This document shows, in pieces, positions 1-6,172 of a DNA stretch of 6,303 bases (positions are counted from its first letter, which is position 1; each line of letters starts with the position of its first letter). The stretch is from Bacteroidaceae bacterium (GTDB lineage Bacteria; Bacteroidota; Bacteroidia; Bacteroidales; Bacteroidaceae). The position numbers and the translations under genes are program-made. The stretch spans positions 1-6,303 of the forward strand of contig JAGCWG010000179.1 of the NCBI GenBank assembly GCA_017961965.1, written 5' to 3'. The notes beneath the pieces are model-generated. The model worked only from the letters and a program-made list of their open reading frames with translations. It made no database searches and was not told the origin of the DNA.

Positions 1-1226
1 ATGAAGGCATTGTTGACGGCAAAGCCAACACCTATCTTCTCACAATGCTTGCGGAGAATGTCGAGTTCGGCATCTGTGTCGGTAGCATAACGGTTGAAAC
101 TTACCACCACACTCTGTCCGAACTTGCGGATGTTCTCTATGTGTCGGTCGAGGTTGTCGAGTCCCTTGATGAGTCCTTCGATGTCCTGTTCCTTAATCTT
201 CTCGAGTGGTACACCTCCGTGCATCTTCAAGCCCTGTGTAGTAGCCACGATGACGGTGAGCTTAGGCTGGAGACCACTCTTGCGACACTTGATGTCGTAG
301 AATTTCTCAGCACCGAGGTCAGCACCGAATCCAGCCTCTGTGATGACGTAGTCGCTGAATGTCATTGCCAACTTTGTGGCAAGTATAGTGTTACATCCGT
401 GTGCTATGTTGGCAAAAGGACCGCCATGTACGAAAGCAGGAGTCTGTTCAGTTGTCTGCACAAGGTTAGGATGGATGGCATCCTTGAGAAGCACGGTGAT
501 TGCACCTCCTACACCCATGTCCTTTACATAGAAAGGCTTGTCGTCAAATGTGATACCGAGGATGATGTTGTCAATGCGACGGCGAAGGTCGTCAATGTCC
601 TTTGAGAGACACAGGATAGCCATAATCTCACTCGCAGGAGTGATGTCAAATCCTGTCTCAGCAATGATACCGTCAGTCTTTGTTCCGAGACCTGTAACGA
701 CGTGTCGCAGGTTACGGTCGTTGATGTCGAGCACACGTTTCCAAAGCACTTCCTTAAGAGCAAAGCCCTCGTCACGATGCTGATAGATGTAGTTGTCGAG
801 GAGTGCAGCAATCATGTTGTTGGCAGATGTGATTGCATGGAAGTCGCCCGTGAAGTGGAGATTAATCTTGTCCATAGGGAGTACCTGTGCATATCCGCCA
901 CCAGCAGCACCACCCTTTACACCGAAACATGGTCCGAGTGATGGCTCACGCAGAGCGCATACGGCCTTCTTGCCGAGCTTGTTGAGGCCGAGTGCAAGTC
1001 CGATGCTGACTGTCGTCTTACCGATACCAGCCTTTGTAGGCGTGATGGCAGTGACGAGGATAAGGTTGCTCTTGTCCACCTTCTTCTGGTCTATGAGCGT
1101 CTCAGGCACTTTTGCTATGTAACGTCCGTAGGTTTCCAACTCGTTGAGCGGAATACCGATATAGTCTGCAATGCTGTCTATGTTCTTAAGACTGCATTCT
1201 CTGGCTATTTCAATGTCTGTCTTCAT
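1..1226 (-). CDS. fhs: Formate--tetrahydrofolate ligase (10-formyl-THF synthetase), 3' end outside window
   Basis: ATP-dependent ligation of formate to tetrahydrofolate gives 10-formyl-THF for purine synthesis and one-carbon metabolism in the cytoplasm. Reading the minus strand from the ATG at 1226-1224 gives 408 uninterrupted codons to the window edge. The family is about 555-560 residues, so roughly the last quarter is missing. Visible family motifs include the ATP P-loop [11 protein letters not shown] (residues 62-72), [20 protein letters not shown] (93-112), [12 protein letters not shown] (122-133), ETGFDI (190-195), NTPAF-type [19 protein letters not shown] (261-279), [19 protein letters not shown] (296-314) and LKMHGGVP (333-340). 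From memory of the Moorella enzyme, its P-loop is PTPAGEGKTT; here Lys and Ile replace Pro and Glu, which I believe is usual in Bacteroidota. The start is supported by the match of the N-terminus to the family and the short leader before the first motif. No Shine-Dalgarno is visible, as expected for this phylum. It lies 122 bp downstream of the regulator on the same strand, with a hairpin between them, so co-transcription is doubtful. Confidence 0.96.
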   Translation of the reverse strand, partial: MKTDIEIARECSLKNIDSIADYIGIPLNELETYGRYIAKVPETLIDQKKVDKSNLILVTAITPTKAGIGKTTVSIGLALGLNKLGKKAVCALREPSLGPCFGVKGGAAGGGYAQVLPMDKINLHFTGDFHAITSANNMIAALLDNYIYQHRDEGFALKEVLWKRVLDINDRNLRHVVTGLGTKTDGIIAETGFDITPASEIMAILCLSKDIDDLRRRIDNIILGITFDDKPFYVKDMGVGGAITVLLKDAIHPNLVQTTEQTPAFVHGGPFANIAHGCNTILATKLAMTFSDYVITEAGFGADLGAEKFYDIKCRKSGLQPKLTVIVATTQGLKMHGGVPLEKIKEQDIEGLIKGLDNLDRHIENIRKFGQSVVVSFNRYATDTDAELDILRKHCEKIGVGFAVNNAF

Positions 1227-1283
1227 TGAGGTTAATGGGGATTTTATAAAAATTAGAATTACAATAATTAATGTCTTATTTCG
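1227..1283 (-). promoter_or_regulatory. Leader/possible promoter region of fhs
   Basis: This AT-rich stretch lies between the intergenic hairpin and the fhs start codon. On the minus strand there is TAATTTTT (1255-1248), a 7-of-8 match to the Bacteroidota -7 box TAnnTTTG. I found no convincing TTTG/TTG -33 element at the usual 19-21 nt upstream, so a promoter here is only a possibility. No ribosome-binding motif precedes the ATG; the bases before it are CCCCATTAACCTCA. Confidence 0.25.
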
Positions 1284-1348
1284 AATCTATAATTTATGCC
1301 TCTGGAGCACCTTTTTTACCCAGAGGCATAAATTTGAAATTATAGATT
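1284..1348 (-). terminator. Long imperfect hairpin after the regulator's stop codon (terminator or fhs leader element)
   Basis: Positions 1284-1295 pair with 1337-1348 (12 bp), and 1296-1305 pair with 1320-1329 (10 bp, including the GC-rich ATGCCTCTGG). A 7-nt bulge (1330-1336) lies on one side and the loop is 14 nt (1306-1319). The base of the stem touches the TAA stop of the regulator at 1351-1349. In the minus direction the stem is not followed by a U-run (next bases CGAAATAAG), so it is not a textbook rho-independent terminator; a run of six A lies in the loop instead. Its placement right after a stop and before a same-strand gene favours a transcription-stop or 3'-end-stabilising role for the regulator mRNA. 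An attenuator-like leader of fhs is the alternative. Confidence 0.55.
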
Positions 1349-4219
1349 TTAGTTTTCCTCTTCTTTCTTCTCTTCCGTCTGTTCCGTTGTATTCTGCTTA
1401 GTATATTCCGCAGGTTTCACACCATAATGCTTAGTGAAGCACTTGGTGAAGTAAGACGGACTGTTGAATCCCACCATGTAACATATCTCGTTGATACGAT
1501 ACTGCTTAGTCTCGAGGAGGTGGGCAGCATGTTTGAGACGGATAATCTGTATCATCTCATTCGGAGTGACATCCGCAAGGTTCTTCACCTTGGCAAAGAG
1601 ACCACTTCGGCTCACATTCATCTCTGCAGCAAGGAAGTCAACAGATATTTCAGGGTTAGAGAAGTTCTTCTCGATAGTATTCTCCAATCGCTTGAGGAAC
1701 TCATTATCAGAATCACTGATGGTGAGGTACTTGATACGTGCCTCGTGTACCTCATGCTCCTTCTGCGTATTTATCTCCTTAATCTCCTCGATATGTTCCT
1801 TCTCCTTCTTCTTGAGGAAGAAACTAATGATGAAATATATGGCAAGGACAAGGAGGACGAGATATATGCACTTGACTGGTGTGTTCCAGTAGAAAGGAGG
1901 AGTGATGACAATGGTAAGTGTCACCTCGTCGTCATTCCATATACCGTCATTGTTGGCAGCCCTAACGTGGAGCACGTATGTGCCAGGAGAGAGGTTGGTG
2001 TAAGTGGCACTATGTTCATGAGTAGGAGTGTTCCAGTCCTCCTCCAATCCTTCGAGATAGTACTGGTACAGGTTATTCTCTGGCGTGAGGTAACTCATTG
2101 CAGAGAATGATATACGGAGTGAGTTCTCCTTGTATGAGAACTCCACCTCATCCACGCTATTGAGGTTGTCACTGAGATTGTCGCTACCCACGAGTACAGG
2201 CTTACCAAAGAGTTCAATACCTGTGAACACAACCTTTGGATCAATCACATTACCCCTCATTCTTGACGGATTGAACGAAGTGAATCCATGTGTAGTACCG
2301 AGGTATATCGTTCCATCAGCACTTTTGCACACCGTGTTCTGTGTGAAATCGATGTTGTCAATACCATCACCACCCTTGTACTCACGCACCACTTCATTAG
2401 TGGTTGTCGAGAACGCTAAAAGTCCAGCCGTGGTAGCCAGCCACAGGTCACTACCCTCGCCCTCTATGCTATTGACATTCGGATATGTACCACGAAGTTC
2501 GATGGAAACAAACTTGTCGTTCTTCTTATCATATTTGAATAAACCGAATGACGTTCCGAGCCATAACTCACCACGCACATCCTCATAGATGCAGTTGATG
2601 GCAACCTTAGCGTCATATTTCTGCTTATTGGATGTGAAGTCCACGTATTTCTTCCATGATCTCTTATCACAATTGTAGCGATAAAGGCCGTCATCATCAG
2701 CACAGAACCACATGTTACCATTCTTATCCTCCTTGATATCAATAATCACATTGGATGTCTTCTTTTCTGGAGTCACGAGACCAGATACCGGGTCGAACGT
2801 AAGGATATGACTGAACGTACCAATCCATATCTTGCCGTCCCTGCACTTATAGATGGAATAAGCACTCACACCATAGGTCTTACCGTCAGTGCCTTGGAAA
2901 GACTTGTAATGCTTCTCTGCACCAGTCTTGACATTAATGATATCGAGACCCGTGGAGTATGTACCGACGTACAGGTCATCACCATCAATGAACATACCAT
3001 GTACGTTCCTCTTCTGCTTTGCGCCCTGTGGCTCATAGGAGCGGAACTGATTTGTCGCCTTGTTGTATGATGACAATCCACCATCATCACTACCTATCCA
3101 TAGAGTGCCATAGGCATCCTCTCGAATGTTACTGATGACATTGCCATACACAGAGTTACGGTAGGAAGACCGAGTGAAGTTAGTGAAATTGGTAACCTTT
3201 GGGTGAGTATATTCCAAACCACAGTAGTATGTACCAACCCACATAGCACCCTCCTTGTCAAGTAAGATAGGATATGTGTAGCAGTCAGCAAGAGCGTATG
3301 GCGAAAGTTCATCCTGTCCATAGAAATGAGGCACAGAAGTTTTTGGATCGAAGATGCAAAGCCCCTGATCGGAACTGATGAACAGCTTACCTTCCTCACT
3401 CTTGGTTATCCAGTGAATATGGCTAAGGTGTTCTTCATCCCTTTTTACTCCATAGGTAAGGTTTCCTGTTTTTGTATCGTATTTCAAGAGTCCTGAATTC
3501 CATGAACCGAACCATATTATGCCATCCCTACCTTCCTCGATGGTTATTCCGCCGAAGTAGATATTGTCCCCTGTTAGGTTGTTCACCTTTACAGGTTCAA
3601 ACCTATCAGCCTTACGATTGAGCTTTACAAAGTTATTCTTATTCCAGTTGCTTGCCACCCAGACCTCATCCTTGCTTGTCACGAGCAGGGACGCCGCCGT
3701 CATGTCACCATCAGGAAGAGGGTAATGTTTCAACTCCATCTTCTTGTCTATGCAATATACGCCTTGGTCAGAAGTGGTAATCCAGATGTTGCCTTGCTTG
3801 TCAGGCATAATCCTTGTGATAACACACGTAATGCCGAATCCGTCCTTGGTTGTCTTATCGAAGCTGGCAACGCTATCACAACGATGCGAATAGAAGATTA
3901 GTCCATCATTCGTACCAATCCATACCGTGTCGCCAATCTCGCATAAAGCCGAACAGCTCGCCTTTGTCTTAGGTCCCCTCGGACATGTGAAGTTGTGCCC
4001 ATCGTACCTCGCTATTCCATATCCAGTACCTATCCAAATATAGCCGTACTTATCCTGCATCAATGCACGTACATTGTTGCTGGGTAGTCCGTTCTCAATG
4101 TTGAGATGCCGGAACTTAAGTACTTTTGAATATTGCGCAGAGACACTTGTGTGACATAGGAACATCACACACATAATGAACACTTGAAACAGTTTGGTAC
4201 ACCCACGTTTGTTCATCAT
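1349..4219 (-). CDS. HTCS-like membrane sensor fused directly to an AraC-type regulator, lacking kinase and receiver domains
   Basis: This is a predicted membrane-tethered transcription factor of 956 residues. Residues 1-28 form a signal peptide ending SVSA/QY. Fourteen propeller blades carry a W-[IVL]-G-T/S-like motif at about residues 61, 99, 145, 186, 234, 278, 325, 373, 416, 463, 502, 551, 591 and 637, which fits two seven-bladed propellers in the periplasm. A Y_Y_Y domain follows (about 665-773; Y718, Y720, Y721 and the strand NLSPGTYVLHVRA at 742-754). Residues 784-802 form a transmembrane helix, followed by a charged, probably helical linker (803-830). The AraC domain spans about 841-940, with HTH1 at about 859-880 and HTH2 containing EICYMVGFNSPSYFTKCF (911-928). 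The tail is acidic (TEQTEEKKEEEN). Classical HTCS proteins are about 1300-1400 residues, with HisKA, HATPase and receiver domains between the membrane helix and the AraC domain; none of these is present and no H-box can be seen. Two ATGs stand in tandem (4219 and 4216); either could be the start. The ligand is unknown; HTCS relatives usually sense glycan fragments. Confidence 0.9.
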   Translation of the reverse strand: MMNKRGCTKLFQVFIMCVMFLCHTSVSAQYSKVLKFRHLNIENGLPSNNVRALMQDKYGYIWIGTGYGIARYDGHNFTCPRGPKTKASCSALCEIGDTVWIGTNDGLIFYSHRCDSVASFDKTTKDGFGITCVITRIMPDKQGNIWITTSDQGVYCIDKKMELKHYPLPDGDMTAASLLVTSKDEVWVASNWNKNNFVKLNRKADRFEPVKVNNLTGDNIYFGGITIEEGRDGIIWFGSWNSGLLKYDTKTGNLTYGVKRDEEHLSHIHWITKSEEGKLFISSDQGLCIFDPKTSVPHFYGQDELSPYALADCYTYPILLDKEGAMWVGTYYCGLEYTHPKVTNFTNFTRSSYRNSVYGNVISNIREDAYGTLWIGSDDGGLSSYNKATNQFRSYEPQGAKQKRNVHGMFIDGDDLYVGTYSTGLDIINVKTGAEKHYKSFQGTDGKTYGVSAYSIYKCRDGKIWIGTFSHILTFDPVSGLVTPEKKTSNVIIDIKEDKNGNMWFCADDDGLYRYNCDKRSWKKYVDFTSNKQKYDAKVAINCIYEDVRGELWLGTSFGLFKYDKKNDKFVSIELRGTYPNVNSIEGEGSDLWLATTAGLLAFSTTTNEVVREYKGGDGIDNIDFTQNTVCKSADGTIYLGTTHGFTSFNPSRMRGNVIDPKVVFTGIELFGKPVLVGSDNLSDNLNSVDEVEFSYKENSLRISFSAMSYLTPENNLYQYYLEGLEEDWNTPTHEHSATYTNLSPGTYVLHVRAANNDGIWNDDEVTLTIVITPPFYWNTPVKCIYLVLLVLAIYFIISFFLKKKEKEHIEEIKEINTQKEHEVHEARIKYLTISDSDNEFLKRLENTIEKNFSNPEISVDFLAAEMNVSRSGLFAKVKNLADVTPNEMIQIIRLKHAAHLLETKQYRINEICYMVGFNSPSYFTKCFTKHYGVKPAEYTKQNTTEQTEEKKEEEN

Positions 4220-4329
4220 CTATTACGGTATTTGAGTAGCTGAGCCTCAGCCCTGCACTACTTGTAGATTTTGAATACGTTATTTATAGTCCTCATGTTT
4301 GCACATATCACGGACGTACAAACACTCGG

Positions 4330-4361
4330 CAAAATTACACATTCATTTTGAAATGCGGAAA
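4330..4361 (-). promoter_or_regulatory. Candidate Bacteroidota-type promoter of the regulator gene
   Basis: On the minus strand, TAATTTTG (4337-4330) matches the -7 consensus TAnnTTTG completely. TTTC (4361-4358), one base from the -33 TTTG, lies upstream with a 20-nt gap, inside the usual 19-21 nt. Transcription would begin near 4323-4326 and give a 5' leader of about 100 nt before the ATG. The region is AT-rich and such boxes can occur by chance; the correct spacing is the main support. Confidence 0.45.
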
Positions 4362-4529
4362 CATTATCAATAAAAAGTGTGAGTTTTAAATACAAAAAGA
4401 CTAACAAGAGGAAAAATTCAGCAATGTAACGATGATGATGTAAAAATAGTCCAACGAACTTCAGTTTAGATTTTTTTCACACACGACTTGCCATATTTTT
4501 TAATTCTTTGCATAAATAATACCAAAACA

Positions 4530-4554
4530 TTTGAGGCGAAAGAATCGCCTCAAA
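4530..4554 (+). promoter_or_regulatory. 9-bp perfect stem-loop in the leader just upstream of the secreted protein gene
   Basis: Positions 4530-4538 (TTTGAGGCG) pair perfectly with 4546-4554 (CGCCTCAAA) around a 7-nt loop, AAAGAAT. The stem ends 15 nt before the ATG at 4570 and is followed by A-rich sequence (AAATCTAAAGCCAAA). If transcribed it would lie in the 5' untranslated region close to the ribosome entry site, so it could affect translation or mRNA stability. It overlaps the TTG at 4531, which makes that TTG an unlikely start. It has no T-run in either direction strong enough to call a terminator. Confidence 0.4.
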
Positions 4555-4569
4555 AAATCTAAAGCCAAA

Positions 4570-6099
4570 ATGAAACCAACATTACTAACACTATCGTTTA
4601 TGGGTGCAATGATGATTGCAGACAACGTCAATGCACAGGAATCGGCTCTAAAAGAGCCAGTAACAAAACTAACAGACCTCACCATCATGAAGGAATACGA
4701 CATGACGCTTCCTTTCATCGTGGGTAAGTCGTATGAAAACAAGACAGTGTCCGTCACCCTTGAAGGCATTTACGACGCTCTCGGCACAACATCCGCAGAA
4801 CTCGACTCCGTTGCTTCCGACTACACCTTCACAAGACTCATGAACACCATGAAGGAGACAGACGATGCCATCCCAGTATATTCATGGAGCGACGACCTTG
4901 CCAAACCAGAGGATGCTGCAGGAGGTAGCTGGTTCGGAACTTACTACCAAGATACGGACGACGGCACAGACCCCGTCTACATTGGAAATGCGCCAAAGGG
5001 ATGGGGAACAGGAAACAGCACATTCTACACTCAGGAGATAAAGCTTAACGACGGCGAGTTCTCCTTCACTACAGGTCAGTACCCTGATGGCATGAAGGAA
5101 GGCGACGTGTTCACATCAATCCTATACATCATCAATGGCAACAAAGCTGCTGCCGTGACGCTCACAACCAATGTGTATGTGCCTGCAATTCCTCCTTTTG
5201 CAGAGCTGACCTGCGTGGGCGACACAACCATAGCCGTCACGGCAGAGGTGAGCAACGACTATATGACCAAGAACATACAGGTGAACATAGAGAAAGTATA
5301 TTCACTCCTTGGCTGTCAGGCTTCAGACATCAGTGAATTGTTCGCATTCTCCGATGAAGGCATTATCTCAAACGAACATACTGCCGACTACGGAGGCTTC
5401 TTCTTCAACGAGAACGGTTTCATCGACAAGTGGGATGGCAACGGCACATTCTATATCACTGCCGCAGGTCTCCCTGACGGTAAGTTTGCCATCGGTCAGC
5501 GTCCTAACAGATTTGACGACGTAACGGAGGGAAGCAAGTTGCAAGAGGCTGATTTCCTCTTCATCTTCGAGAACAACTACTACAAGGTACACCTCGCATA
5601 CACAGTCATCCCTGCCGTTCCTCATGACGAGGTTACTCTCACACTCAAGTCAAAGGAATACATCACTAAGCAGATTGTACGTCACGACACGGATTATCCT
5701 GTAAATGCAAACACTGCACTCGACCTCGATTACATTGCTTCCGTCATCGGCACAAAGGACTTCACAATATATTCCGACACGGTATATACATACCCAACCG
5801 ACCTTACAAAAAAGGTAGGTATGTCCGACAAATACAACTGCGACCCACGCCCAGGCTTCTGGTTTGGTTCTAACGTTGTAGGTGAAGGCGATTACCAGGA
5901 CTGCGTGACAGCAGACGGATGGAGCGGTTCATCCTCATTCGGTGTATCATACGTAGAAGGCGAGCTTGTCTGGTTCCGTTACCCTGGCACACACAATGCA
6001 GGCGACACATACAATGCCAATCTCTATTTCGTGAATACGGAGACAGGCGCATATATGCAGTATATAATTAACGTGAGTTCGACGAATTTTACGGCTTAA
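4570..6099 (+). CDS. Secreted protein with three tandem DUF4859-like domains
   Basis: 509 residues from the ATG at 4570. Residues 1-22 are a signal peptide (MKPTLLTLSFMGAMMIADNV, then NA/QES), with no lipobox Cys, so the product is probably periplasmic or released rather than a lipoprotein. The rest consists of three diverged copies of one beta-rich domain, at about 46-205, 220-348 and 355-503. Each has a helix-like motif ending in LG/IG (GIYDALG 66-72; KVYSLLG 242-248; YIASVIG 388-394), then an aromatic patch (SWFG 120-123; GGFFF 275-279; FWFG 430-433), then a W/G/S-rich strand (GWGTGNSTFY 144-153; WDGNGTFY 288-295; GWSGSSSF 450-457), then a turn (GQYPDG 169-174; GQRPNR 309-314; FRYPGT 469-474), and finally an LY/LF-x-x-N-like strand. 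This pattern recalls DUF4859, a Bacteroidota domain of unknown function often found in extracellular proteins; the assignment is from memory. No catalytic motif was recognised. The open frame extends back to a TTG at 4531, but that would put a basic stretch before the signal peptide, so ATG 4570 is preferred. Aromatic-rich repeats would fit glycan or protein binding, which is inference. Confidence 0.85.
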   Translation: MKPTLLTLSFMGAMMIADNVNAQESALKEPVTKLTDLTIMKEYDMTLPFIVGKSYENKTVSVTLEGIYDALGTTSAELDSVASDYTFTRLMNTMKETDDAIPVYSWSDDLAKPEDAAGGSWFGTYYQDTDDGTDPVYIGNAPKGWGTGNSTFYTQEIKLNDGEFSFTTGQYPDGMKEGDVFTSILYIINGNKAAAVTLTTNVYVPAIPPFAELTCVGDTTIAVTAEVSNDYMTKNIQVNIEKVYSLLGCQASDISELFAFSDEGIISNEHTADYGGFFFNENGFIDKWDGNGTFYITAAGLPDGKFAIGQRPNRFDDVTEGSKLQEADFLFIFENNYYKVHLAYTVIPAVPHDEVTLTLKSKEYITKQIVRHDTDYPVNANTALDLDYIASVIGTKDFTIYSDTVYTYPTDLTKKVGMSDKYNCDPRPGFWFGSNVVGEGDYQDCVTADGWSGSSSFGVSYVEGELVWFRYPGTHNAGDTYNANLYFVNTETGAYMQYIINVSSTNFTA

Positions 6100-6103
6100 A
6101 AAA

Positions 6104-6134
6104 TTGGTGATTAGCGAAAAATGTCGTAACTTTA
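6104..6134 (+). promoter_or_regulatory. Candidate promoter of the IS transposase
   Basis: TTG at 6104-6106 (preceded by A, against the -33 TTTG) and TAACTTTA at 6127-6134 (7 of 8 against TAnnTTTG) are separated by 20 nt, the spacing typical of Bacteroidota promoters. Transcription would start near 6140 and leave a leader of roughly 30 nt before the transposase ATG. The -33 part sits near where the element's end must lie, so it may be inside the terminal repeat or supplied by host DNA. Confidence 0.35.
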
Positions 6135-6172
6135 TAGTACTAAATAACAACGTATTACAAATAATAATCGCT

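Larger units (their letters stand above)
4220..4569. promoter_or_regulatory. Divergent intergenic region between the regulator and the secreted protein
   Basis: This 350-bp AT-rich region has no convincing gene. It must contain the promoters of both divergent genes and is the natural place for an operator of the AraC-domain regulator. Seen directly: a promoter-like pair for the regulator (4330-4361), a 9-bp hairpin just before the secreted gene (4530-4554), T-runs at 4471-4477 and 4496-4501, and a GTGTGA (4377-4382) whose inverted copy TCACAC lies at 4477-4482. For the rightward gene I see only partial -7 matches (TAGATTTT at 4467, TATTTTTT at 4494) without a good -33 partner. No clear direct-repeat operator was identified by eye. 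Confidence 0.6.

Noticed and set aside
45..1122. Several plus-strand and minus-strand open frames of 68-186 codons across this stretch
   Set aside because: They are shadows of fhs, whose minus-strand frame is open throughout and carries the full set of family motifs.
1427..3399. Plus- and minus-strand open frames of 74-227 codons inside the regulator gene
   Set aside because: They lie in other frames of a clear 956-codon gene, and their translations show no domain or signal pattern.
4427..4442. GATGATGATG microsatellite-like run
   Set aside because: Only three repeat units; there is no sign of phase variation and it is not inside a coding region.
4377..4482. GTGTGA and inverted TCACAC about 95 bp apart in the divergent region, as an operator pair
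   Set aside because: Six bases are too short to be significant in a 350-bp AT-rich region, and the flanks do not match further.
4531..4569. TTG at 4531 as the start of the secreted protein
   Set aside because: It would add RRKNRLKKSKAK in front of a complete signal peptide and lies inside a perfect hairpin. The ATG at 4570 gives a normal secreted protein.
4500..4769. 89-codon minus-strand frame overlapping the start of the secreted gene
   Set aside because: It is the antisense of the signal-peptide region, with no recognisable motif, and conflicts with the stronger plus-strand gene.
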